Shown one piece after another: positions 34,391 to 44,809 of a stretch of DNA of 64,000 nt. Source of the DNA: Mytilus californianus. Its lineage: Eukaryota > Mollusca > Bivalvia > Mytilida > Mytilidae. The position numbers were made by a program, and so were the translations under genes. The stretch lies in assembly GCF_021869535.1 (NCBI RefSeq), contig NW_026262668.1, positions 75,227,558 through 75,291,557 of the forward strand, read 5' to 3'. The notes under the pieces were generated by a model. That model made no database searches, was not told the origin of the DNA, and saw only the letters and a list, made by a program, of their open reading frames with translations. Position 1 is the first letter of the stretch. Each line of letters opens with the position of its first letter.

Positions 34391-34924
34391 TTTTTTATAC
34401 GGCCGCAAAAAATTTTTTGGGATCGTATGATGTCGTCTGTGTCGTCGTCCGAAGACATATTTGGTTTCCGGACAATAACTTTAGTTTAAGTGAATGGATC
34501 TCTATGAAATTTTTTAAGAAGGTTCAATTCCACAAAGGGAAGGTTGGGATTGATTTTGGGGGTGATGGTCCCAACCGTTTAGGAATTAGGGCCCAAAAGG
34601 GGCCCAAAACAAGCATCTTACTAGTTTCAGGATAATAACTTGTGTATAAGTATTTTGATTGCTCTGAAATTGTACCACAATGTTTAATACCACAAGAAGA
34701 AGGTTGGGATTCATTTTGGGGGTTGATGTGCCAATAGTTTAGGAATTAAGGGCCAAAAAGGGGCCAAAAACAAGCATTTTTGTAGTTTCCAGACAATAAC
34801 TTGTGTGTGAGTATGGATCTCTCTGACATTGTACCACAAGGTTCCATAATACAAAAGAAAGTCTGGGATTGAGTTTGGGGGTAATTGCCCCAAACATGGA
34901 GGAATAAAGGGCCAAAAACAAGCA
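34391..34924 (+). mobile_element. Family A element, left part of split copy (A6)
   Basis: 5' end with one change (TACGGCCGCA), then three 161-bp units. It breaks at the T-run of AAGCATTTTT at 34925. The right part resumes at 35878. Confidence 0.8.
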
Positions 34925-35877
34925 TTTTTATACGCCCGTTTACGGGACGTATTATGGTATACCGTTGTCCGTCCGTCCGTCCGTCAACATGTCGGACATT
35001 AACTCAAAAACGCTTTAACCAATTTGCATGAAACTTTAGTGAATTGTTTATATCTATTGACGTGAGCTCCCTTTCGTTTTTTATAAAATTTTGATTTTAC
35101 GTTTCCGAGTTATGAGGTTTTATTCATTAAAAAAAGGGGGGTTTTCCACTTTTCGGACAATAACTCATAAATGCTTTTACCAATTTGCAGGAAATTTTGG
35201 TGAATTGTTAATATCAATTGAATTGACATGAGCTCCCTTTTGATTTTAATAAATTTTAGATTGTACGTTTCCGAGTTATGGGGCTTTATTCATTATAAAA
35301 AGGGGGATTTTCCTGTTTTCGGACAATAACTCAGAAATGCTTTTACCAATTTACTAGAAACTTTGGTGAATTGTTTATATCTAATGACATGAGCTCTCTT
35401 TTGATTTTAATTTATTTTAGATTTTACGTTTCCGAGTAATGGGGTTTTATTCATTAAAAAAAGGGGTATTTTCCAGTTTTCGGACAATAACTCAAGAATG
35501 CTTTCAGCAGTTTTCATTAAACTTTGGTGCTTGGTTTATATCTATTAAGATAACCTCCCTTTAGTATTTCATAAATTTCTTACATTGAAAAAGTTATTGT
35601 TTGTTTATAGTCTGACAACAGATTTACCAAGTATTGCGCAACAGCACAGTGTATTGCACAACAGCAAGAAATCTTTAATTGAATATAAATACAATTCATA
35701 TAACCAATTTCAAGTTCTTTGACTACATTTATTCAGAAACCTATAATATGTCAAATATTTTATTACAATCCAAATTCAGACCTATATCAAGCTTGAATAT
35801 TGTGTCCTTTTTTGCCCCAACTGTTCAGGGTTGGACCTCTGGGGGCGTATCCAGCTGCGCTCAGCGAAGCAGTTTAT
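34925..35877 (+). mobile_element. Mosaic element: family B start and core, family A-like 3' end, nested in A6
   Basis: It starts with ATACGCCCGTTTACGGG and has family B units to about 35580. It then switches to a segment with ACAGCACAGTGTATTGCACA, TCAGAAACC and the family A-like end (GGGGGCGTATCC, stem-loop GCTGCGCTCAGCGAAGC, GTTTAT). The 3' subterminal repeat GGGGGCGTAT partly matches the B-type start. A second copy of the same mosaic is at 57265-58411. Confidence 0.8.
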
Positions 35878-36310
35878 TCTAGTTTCCAGTTGTGTTTAAG
35901 TGAATGGATCTCTCTGAAATTGTACTACAAGGTTCCATACTACAAAGGAAAGACTGGGATTGAGTTGGGGTAATTGCTCTGAGGAGGGATTCAAAAAGTT
36001 GGGGGGGGGGGGGATTTTTTTTTCCAATTTTTTTAAGGGGTTCATATTTTTTTCAAAATTTTTCAAATTTCAAATTTTTTAAAAGTTTCAAGAAGAAAGA
36101 AGAAACCTTCAATTGCACAGTATTGCGCAATAGATTTGTAAGATCTTTGACCACATTTATTTTGTGTCAGAAACCTATATTATGTCTAAAATGTGATCAC
36201 AATCCAAATTCAGACAGTATCAAGCTTGAATATTGTGTCCAAATTTGCCTCAACTGTTCAGGGTTCGACCTATGCGGTCGTATCGGGCTGCGCTCAGTGA
36301 AGCATTTTAT
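35878..36310 (+). mobile_element. Family A element, right part of split copy (A6)
   Basis: It resumes at CTAGTTTCCAG exactly where the 161-bp unit broke at 34924. A 12-base G-run hinge lies near 36001. It ends with TGCGGTCGTATCGGGCTGCG, the stem-loop and ATTTTAT. Confidence 0.8.
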
Positions 36311-37236
36311 TTTTTCAGCAACTTAATTTTTATATCAGAATTTTTGAAAGCTTATTTGTAGTTTTTATACGACCGCAAAAATTAAAAATTTTTTGGTCGT
36401 ATATTGGTATGACGTTGGCGTCGTCGTCGTCGTCGTCCGGCGTCGTCCGAAGACACATTGGTTTTCGCACTCTAACTTTAGTTTAAGTGAATGGATCTCC
36501 ATGAAATTTCACCATAAGGTTCAATACCACAAAAGGAAGGTTGGGATTGATTTTGGGGGTTATGGTACCAACAGTTAAGGAATTAGGGGCCAAAAAGGGG
36601 CCAAAAATAAGCATTTTTGTAACTTTCAGACAATAACTTGTGTGTAAGTGTATGGATCTCTCTGACATTGTACCACAAGGTTCCATATCACAAAGGGAAG
36701 GCTGTAATTGATTTTGGGGGTAATTGCCTCAAAATTTTAGGAATTAGGGGCCAAAAAAGGGGCAAAAAACAAGCATTTTCCTAGTTTCATGACAATAACT
36801 TGTGTGTAAGTGTTTGGATATTTCTGAAATTGTACTACAAGGTTCCATATCACAAAGGGAAAGCTGGAATTGAGTTTGGGGGTAATTGCCCGAAACGTTT
36901 AGGAATTGGGGGCCAAAAAGGGGCCAAAAATAAGCATTTTTCTAGTTTCCAGACAATAACTTGTGTTCAAGTGTATGGATCTCTCTGAAATTGTACTGCA
37001 AGGTACCATACCACAAAGGGAAGGCTGGGATTGAGTTTGGGGGTGATGAATCATAAGGGGGTTCAAAAAATTTGGGGGGGGGATTTTTTTTTTTCTTTTT
37101 TTTTCTTTTTTTCCTTTTTTTTTTCTTTTAAAATTTTCCATTTTAAGTTGGGTTATTTCTGATTTATATTTAAAAGCAAATAATAATGATATGGTAGGAG
37201 ATACACACCAAACAGGATGTGTAAATTATTATATAA

Positions 37237-37466
37237 TAAGTATTGTGCAATAGCAAGAAATTTTCAATTGCACAGTATTGCACAATAGCAAGAAATCTTC
37301 AATTGCACAGTATTGCGCAATAGCAAGAAATCTTCAATTTAACAGTATTGCGCAATAGCAAGAAATATCCAATAGCACAATATTGCGCAATAGCAAGAAA
37401 TTGTCAATTGTACAGTATTGCGCAATAGCAAGAAATATTCAATTGCACAGTATTGTGCAAAAGAAG
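37237..37466 (+). repeat. 35-bp satellite array with ATTGCGCAAT palindromes (in A7)
   Basis: Seven units of AGCAAGAAATCTTCAATTGC plus the palindromic TATTGCGCAATA. Four sites here are perfect; the rest have one or two changes. Unit-specific variants recur in the same order in the other arrays, so whole arrays were copied together. Confidence 0.9.
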
Positions 37467-37529
37467 ATACTTCGTATAAATTGCTTATTTCTTGATCAAT
37501 TTCAATGGGGTTTTATTCTTGAATTCTAG

Positions 37530-38990
37530 GGGTTCTTTGATATGCTGAATCTAACCGTGTATTAAGTTTTTGGATTTTGGGCCCCGTTTTTAAATTGGTC
37601 CACATTGAGGTCCAAAGGGTCCAAAATTAAACTTTGTTTGATTTCATCAAAAATTGAATTATTGGGGTTCTTTGATATGCCGAATCTAACCGTGTATTTA
37701 GATTTTTAATTTTGGGTCCCGTTTTTTAAATTTGTCTACATTAAGGTCCAAAGGGTCCAAAATTAAACTTAGTTTGATTTTAACAAAAATTGAATTCTTA
37801 GGGTTCTTTGATATGCTGAATCTAAACATGTGTTTAGATTTTTGATTATGGGCCCAGTTTTCAAGTTGGTCCAAGTTGGGGTCCAAAATTAAACTTTGTT
37901 TGATTTCAACAAAAATTGAATATATGGGGTTCTTTGATATGCTGAATCTAAACATGTATTTAGATTTTAGATTTTTGGCCCAGTTTTCAAGTTGGTCCAA
38001 ATTGGGGCCCAAAATAAAACTTTGTTTGATTTCAACAAAAATTGAATATATGGGGTTCTTTGATATGCTGAATCTTACCATGTAATTAGATTTTTTATTT
38101 GTGGGCCCGCTATCAAATTGGTTCATATTGAGGTCAAAAGGGTCCAAAATTAAACTTTGTTTGATTTCATCAAAAATTGAATTATTGGGGTTCTTTGATA
38201 TGCCAAATCTAACCGTGTATTCAGATTTTTAATTTTGGGTCCTGTTTTTTAAATTGGTCTACATTAAGGTCCAAAGGGTCCAAAATTAAACTTAGTTTGA
38301 TTTTAACAAAAATTGAATTTTTGGGGTTCTTTGATATGCTGAATCTAAACATGTGTTTAGATTTTTGATTATGGGACCAGTTTTCAAGTTGGTCCAAGTT
38401 GGGGTCCAAAATTAAACTTTGTTTGATTTCAACAAAAATTGAATATATGGGGTTCTTTGATATGCTGAATCTAAACATGTATTTAGATTTTAGATTTTTG
38501 GCCCAGTTTTCAAGATGGTCCAAATTGGGGTCCAAAATTAAACTTTGTTTGATTTCAACAAAAATTGAATATATGGGGTTCTTTGATATGCTGAATCTTA
38601 CCATGTATTTAGATTTTTTATTTGTGGGCCCGCTATCAAATTGGTTCATATTGAGGTCAAAAGGGTCCAAAATTAAACTTTGTTTGATTTCATCAAAAAT
38701 TGAATTATTGGGGTTCTTTGATATGCCAAATCTAACTGTGTTTTTAGATTTTTAATTTAGGGTCCCATTTTTTAAATTTGTCTACATTAAGGTCCAAAGG
38801 GTCCAAAATTAAACTTAGTTTGATTTTAACAAAAATTGAATTCTTCGGGTACTTTGATATGGTGAATCTAAACATGTGTTTAGATTTTTGATTATGGGAC
38901 CAGTTTTCAAGTTTGTCCAAGTTGGGGTCCAAAATTAAACTTTGTTTGATTTCAACAAAAATTGAATATATGGGGTTCTTTGATATGCTG
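37530..38990 (+). repeat. 126-bp tandem array (in A7)
   Basis: GGGGTTCTTTGATATGCTGA recurs about every 126 bp (for example 37926 and 38052). Units alternate between TCAACAAAAATTGAATATAT and TCATCAAAAATTGAATTATT forms. Since 126 is 42 codons, open frames of up to 149 residues appear on both strands; these are judged non-coding. Confidence 0.9.
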
Positions 38991-39574
38991 AATCTAACCA
39001 TGTATTTTGATTTTGGACATTGGACCATAATAGGTAAATTAAAAAAATTGAAGTTCTTAGACCACATTCTTTCTGTGTCAGAAACCTATGCTGTGTCAAA
39101 TATTTAATCACAATCCAAATTCAGAGCTGTATCAAGCTTGAATGTTGTGTCCATACTTGCCCCAACTGTTCAGGGTTCGACCTCTGCGGTCGTATCAAGC
39201 TGCGCCCAGCGAAGCATTTTATGTAATCATACAAGTACAATTGGTGTCTCCATACCATTGAAAAGTGATATTGATAATTAATTATTTGCAATAGACCATT
39301 TATTCATTAATATATATGAAGTTTCTGTAAATCTGTATCACTTAATTATGTTTTTTGATATTCAAAATATAGCAGGCAAATTGATACCAATCATTTAAAA
39401 ATTTTACTAGATACCCAATCTGAGATATGTACTTGGGATTAACACCAGCAAATGTAGTATTTTCCAAAATAAAATAATGAAAGAAATATGACTAAATCAC
39501 AAATGGACACTATCTGACTATATATATCATTCTAATATAAAAGGTTTTAAAACTGCACAGTGAAGGCAAAACCA

Positions 39575-39650
39575 GGTATACTGATGATGCTTTTATTTCA
39601 AGGGACATAATTCTGATTCCTGATTGTAATTTGAAATCTGAATAGTATGC
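39575..39650 (+). repeat. Stem-loop motif copy 3 (GTATAC...GTATGC, mixed)
   Basis: The outer pair here is GTATAC/GTATGC, giving one T-G wobble; inner TTTCAA/TTGAAA is perfect. The loop reads GGGACATAATTC, with one change. Confidence 0.75.
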
Positions 39651-40559
39651 TATTGTATTTGAAATGAAGCAGAAAGTGTTCAAAAATCTAAATGCAGATT
39701 ATTTCTAACATAAGTGATCATAGATATGTAACATTGTTTTTTATGTCCATATCATACCTTCTTCTCTGATCAGTGAAGTAACATTCTGAAAAATACAAGT
39801 TATTTTACTCTGAAACAACATTTCTTTTGTTTTTCATAATTGTTTTCTAGAATACTTTTCCATATATAGGTTGCATTTCTGTAAATATTGACAATGCAAT
39901 TTCCCATAGGAACTCCTTTTACGGCTAAAACTGTACCACTTTTACTATGAAGTTTTGAAAAAAATCATATCCTAGAATGGAAAGTTCATATGCACTACAA
40001 TTTTTTTCAAAGGTCAAAATATAGGGCTGTGCGGCATATTTTCAACGTTTATATGCCCCAAACTTCTAAGAGTTTAAACTAACACTAAATTTCTTAACTT
40101 TCCCTACCTTGACTGTAGGGTTACCACAGATTTCTATATGGACAATATGCATATGTATATTTACTGGTAACATTCCCAAGTTATGTCTCTATGAGATGAA
40201 ACCTAGAGATCATAACTGGGAACCAGTATGTAAACAAAATTAATTATCTTTGAATATTTTATATCTCCCCAAAAGCGGCGTGGTTTGAGAAACAGCTGTA
40301 TTTACAAAGTGCAACCTTTAGGTACTTATTCAACTGCATAACAAGACGAGTTTTTTGTCCTTTAAATATGAAAATCACAACATATCTAAAATTCCTTGAC
40401 AGGCCATAATCTTGCCGGCGAAATGACGATTTAAGTCGCCAAAGAATTTTGAAAATCGCTAAATCTCGCCGGCCGATTGACTTCATAGCGAAGTCAAATC
40501 GCTATCAAAATCGGTAAAAGGGAGACAACTTGTGATTGACAAATCTCACAGGTAAAAAA

Positions 40560-40634
40560 ATGGCGGCTGACATGGAAAATCGAGATTTTCAAAAACGACC
40601 CAGGACTAATACTGTAAACGATCAAATTAAATAA
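40560..40634 (+). other. Short ATG-led frame in a GC-richer patch, possible lost first exon
   Basis: AAAATGGCGGCTGAC opens a frame of 24 codons (MAADMENRDFQKRPRTNT then VNDQIK and stop), with a donor-like GTAAAC at 40614. The start context resembles that of PA2G4 exon 1 and the base composition differs from the surroundings. There is no downstream exon, homology or transcript evidence, so this is only a candidate. Confidence 0.15.
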
Positions 40635-41827
40635 AAAAAAACGGGGACTTTGAACATCCTCGGATATAACTTTCAAAATTGTTCAAACGGAAAACTGACC
40701 GTCTGTTTTAAGTTATCGTTTTACGATGATTTTCATCTGAGGATGTTGCGTAATCACTCAGCTGATTTGTTTTATTTTTATTACCTACACGAGTCGATCA
40801 ATTTTACTATTCGGTAGGTAAAGGGTGAGAATAAATGGTAGATTTATTATATTCATTGAATAAAAATTGAAATATAAAAGGTAGAAAGACAGCTGATGGA
40901 TAATGTGATTGCAAACGTACGACACTCGACCAGATTGCGATCAGCAGTGGATTTTTTCTCATGACCACTTCGTTGATTTGGATGATATTTTAAAAAAATG
41001 ATAGAAATTAGCTCTTTATCGGATAATTAATTTGCGATTGAAAGATATTTTCATTTATAGACTTACAATCTTTAATGATAATCTCAATTTACAACTAACA
41101 TAAATGTCCTGGACATTCAATAATGTTTTACAAAATAATGACAAGTGGTGATATAAATTAAATTCCCAGTCATGTGAAATTCATCAGGTAAACTAGGAGT
41201 CATATTTTTCTGGAGTTTTAAAAATAAATTGAGGCAGATGCACATGAATTTAATGCATCATAATCTTGATAATATTACTAGGCTACTCCCCCATGTCCCA
41301 ATCAACAAATTTTATTTAGAACACATTATGGTATCAATAAATAAATAACAACTATATATTGTCTAAACCTTTTTATTAAGAACTTTCTATATATACATTG
41401 TGTACAATAACATATGAAAAAACTGCAAGTATATCTTTTATTGAATATAAAACAATTTCCTTAGTGATACATGTAAGCATGAAAACACGATGCAACCGAA
41501 ACGGTAATGGAATCTCACTTCTCCAAGAAGTTGACCACTTCTCCCTTCTCTCTCATTGAAGGAGAAGTCACTTCTCCCTCTTCAAAATCCTAGATTAGGC
41601 CCTGCTTGAGTCATTCTGTCAGATAAAAGTACATTTTGTAATATATATTTGAACCCATGTATGTATTAGACCTTCAAATTTCTTGCCATTCATGCAAAAA
41701 TTGAAGGGGGAAAATGACAAATTTCACTAAAATTTACACCTTTCCGCTATTTTTTGGTACAAGTTTGATATGGCCTTTCTAAGAACACTAAAACTCACAG
41801 TTGAATTGAAAACAAATGAAAAATGTA

Positions 41828-41902
41828 GGCATACTTATGATGATTCTATTCAAGGGACGTAATTCTGATAACTGATTGTACTTTGAATTCTGAATGGTAT
41901 GC
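41828..41902 (+). repeat. Stem-loop motif copy 4 (GCATAC...GTATGC type)
   Basis: Outer GCATAC/GTATGC and inner ATTCAA/TTGAAT are perfect. The upstream 130 bp aligns with the region before copies 6 and 8. Confidence 0.8.
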
Positions 41903-42094
41903 TGTATCACTGCCTTATGAAAATACTCCCAAACCCTTCTTCTAAGACAAGTATTTATCTTGGAATTTAAATAAGATCTATTTCAAAATCAATATTTGTA
42001 CAATTGGATTTGATATACTGTAAATACAGACATAAAAACATATAGTTAACATTGCTATTTAGATTCCTAACTTCTCTTCAAATTTATTTTAGTA

Positions 42095-43381
42095 CAGTCG
42101 ACTCCACTTAATTGCATACCGCTTAATAGCATAATTCGGTTAATTGCATAGTTTTCTCCTTCACAAAACCATTTCCCATTCATCTTATGTTAAATTGTTC
42201 GGTTATATGCATAGCTCTACAAGTGGCCTTTCGGTTTATTGCATAGAAAATTATCGCCATCTAGATATGCTTGGTTAACATCTGTCGAAATTTTTGACCG
42301 GAAACGGCAAGTTGGTGAGTATATTTTTCATGAATGCATCATTAATTTTCATAATTATTTCATATTTACTTTTGTATTATTCAAATAAAGTTTTAAAACA
42401 GTTGCTTTCGTGTTTATATGATTGAATTTGATTTAAAAATAAACCTCGATATCTACTCAGGTAAAGTTTCCCATGTTCTATTTTAAGCCTCGAGGTCATA
42501 AAAATGTCAAACAGGTAATTGTTGTAAAAACACTGACCATTCTATTTAAAAAGGTGTAAATAATTGATTGGATTTCAAACATTGTCCATAGATTACATTT
42601 GGGGTGAAATTCTAAAACAATAACGCCTGCTAATTATCGATCATTATCCAATGTGAACTCTCGTAATTGGGCTTGGGGTGATCTGCATTTATGTAAAATA
42701 TTACAGGGCATTTATATATGGTTAAAGAATTTATACATCAATCATTTAATTTTAATATATTTTGAAAAGAGCATTTACTTCTAATTATTATATTTTCTCA
42801 CTTTCAATACTCGTGTCCAGCAAATAACCTGTACAGGGCCCCATTACTGCTTTGCATATACGAAACTAACGAAGTTATATAAACAGTGTTACTTCACTCT
42901 GCAAGCTATATCGTATATCAAAGGCAGTTTAGTACACATCTATTGTTAAAATGATTATAAACTGTGTAATTTTGTTAAACAGTTTATTTTAATCAAAGCG
43001 TAACAATGTACATTGTACATACGGGTCATAGAAACAAATCTATTTTTAGAACGAATTTATTTTCGTATCCCAGGTAAACTGGTAAAGGAAACGTCGGTAC
43101 GCAAATAAACTAAAACAAAATGTGTTTATAATCTTTATTGAAATAATACAATATAAAAATAACATGTATGACACTAGACATATAACTTTTATTAGAATAA
43201 ATCAACATTCAATATTGTAATTGGATTATAGACGTTCATCTTTCTTCAGGGATTTCCTTTACTGATCTGTTCTATCGATGTTATTTGACTCCGTAATTTG
43301 GCATTTCGGATATAAGCATACTCCGCTTTATTGCATAATTTTGTCTGACAAATAGGCTATGCAAATAACCGGAATGCACTG
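42095..43381. mobile_element. Pogo/Tigger-like (Tc1-mariner superfamily) non-autonomous element
   Basis: It starts CAGTCGACTCCACTTAATTG and ends with the inverse of CAGTGCATTCCGGTTATTTG. TA stands on both sides (42093-42094, 43382-43383). The terminal repeats share the spacing CAGT...TTGCATA, and inner copies of TTAATTGCATA or TTTATTGCATA occur near both ends. CAGT termini, a TA target and subterminal repeats that read like repeated cell-address motifs are typical of pogo/Tigger elements. The 1.29-kb body has no transposase frame, so the copy is internally deleted. Confidence 0.8.
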
Positions 43382-43429
43382 TATAAGCTTTTATATATAT
43401 AAATGGTAATAATAGAATTTTTGTTTCAG

Positions 43430-43654
43430 TTTTTATACGACCGCAAAAAAAATTTTTGTGGTCGTATATTGGTATGACGTTGGCGTCGTCGTCCTCGTCC
43501 GAAGACACATTAGTTTTCGAACTCTAACTTTAGTTTAAGTGAATGGATCTCAATGAAATTTTACCATAAGGTTTAATACCACAAAAGGAAGGTTGGGATT
43601 GATTTTGGGGGTTATGGTACCAACAGTTAAGGAAAAAGGGGCCAAAAACAAGCA
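43430..43654 (+). mobile_element. Family A element, left part of split copy (A8)
   Basis: 5' TACGACCGCA, GTC microsatellite and one 161-bp unit, broken at AAGCATTTTT where A9 begins. The right part is 47319-49043. Confidence 0.85.
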
Positions 43655-44516
43655 TTTTTATACGACCGCAAAAATTGAAAATTTTTTGGTCGTATATTGG
43701 TATGACGTTGGCGTCGTCTGGCGTCGTCCGAAGACACATTGGTTTTCGCACTCTAACTTTAGTTTAAGTGAATGGATCTCCATGAAATTTTACCGTAAGG
43801 TTCAATACCACGAAAGGAAGGTTGGGATTGATTTTGGGGGTTATGGTACCAACAGTTAAGGAATTAGGGGCCAAAAAGGGGCCAAAAATAAGCATTTTTG
43901 TAACTTCCAGACAATAACTTGTGTGTAAGTGTATGGATCTCTCTGACATTGTACCACAAGGTTCCATATCACAAAGGGAAGGCTGTAATTGATTTTGGGG
44001 GTAATTGCCTCAAAATTATAGGAATTAGGGGCCAAAAAAGGGGCAAAAAACAAGCATTTTTCTAGTTTCATGACAATAACTTGTGTGTAAGTGTTTGGAT
44101 ATTTCTGAAATTGTACTACAAGGTTCCATATCACAAAGGGAAAGCTGGAATTGAGTTTGGGGGTAATTGCCAGAAACGTTTAGGAATTGGGGGCCAAAAA
44201 GGGGCCAAAAATAAGCATTTTTCTAGTTTCCAGACAATAACTTGTGTTCAAGTGTATGGATCTCTCTGAAATTGTACTGCAAGGTACCATACCACAAAGG
44301 GAAGGCTGGGATTGAGTTTGGGGGTGATGAATCATAAGGGGGTTCAAAAAATTTGGGGGGGGGGGATTTTTTTTTTTTCTTTTTTTTTCTTTTTTTCCTT
44401 TTTTTTTTCTTTTAAAATTTTCCATTTTAAGTTGGTTATTTCTGATTAATATTTAAAAGCAAATAATAAGGATATGGTAGGAGATACACACCAAACAGGA
44501 TGTGTAAATTATTATA

Positions 44517-44752
44517 TAATAAGTATTGTGCAATAGCAAGAAATTTTCAATTGCACAGTATTGCACAATAGCAAGAAATCTTCAATTGCACAGTATTGCG
44601 CAATAGCAAGAAATCTTCAATTGCACAGTATTGCGCAATAGCAAGAAATATCCAATAGCACAATATTGCGCAATAGCAAGAAATTGTCAATTGTACAGTA
44701 TTGCACAATAGCAAGAAATATTCAATTGCACAGTATTGTGCAAAAGAAGATA
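44517..44752 (+). repeat. 35-bp satellite array (in A9)
   Basis: Seven units with the same internal order of variants as at 37237. Three palindromes are perfect ATTGCGCAAT. Confidence 0.9.
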
Positions 44753-44809
44753 CTTCGTATAAATTGCTTATTTCTTGATCAATTTCAATGGGGTTTTATT
44801 CTTGAATTC

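Larger units (their letters stand above)
36362..39222 (+). mobile_element. Family A element, complete long form (A7)
   Basis: 5' TACGACCGCA at 36368-36377, with its exact inverse TGCGGTCGTA at 39185-39194. The order inside is: four 161-bp units, G9/T-run hinge (37072-37135), a conserved linker (ACACACCAAACAGGATGTGT), seven 35-bp units, a linker with GATACTTCGTATAAATTGC, a 126-bp array (37530-38990), and the 3' region with stem-loop and ATTTTAT. No protein is encoded. It serves as the reference copy for the window. Confidence 0.88.
39223..42092. other. Intron 6 ancestral unit sequence plus a GC-richer island
   Basis: 39230-39720 is homologous to 49190-49600 (shared ATTATTTGCAATA, CACCAG, and stem-loop motif). 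40395-40700 is richer in CG, with CTCGCCGGCCGATTGAC and the hairpin TTGACTTC/GAAGTCAA (40476-40496). No supported gene. Confidence 0.5.

Noticed and set aside
37237..37466. CRISPR-like or operator array
   Set aside because: There are no spacers. It is a 35-bp satellite that moves with family A elements.
37698..38670. Minus-strand frames of 149 codons (37698-38147, 38221-38670) and similar ones at 45029-45971 and 51883-52293
   Set aside because: They follow from a 126-bp repeat (42 codons), which keeps any stop-free frame open in every unit. The opposite strand is open in the same way, and the units have no start, promoter or conserved protein motif.
39165..39222. tRNA-like B box (GGTTCGACCTC) at family A 3' ends
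   Set aside because: It differs from the B-box consensus at a conserved base, has no A box at the proper distance and no cloverleaf, so these are not tRNA-derived SINEs.
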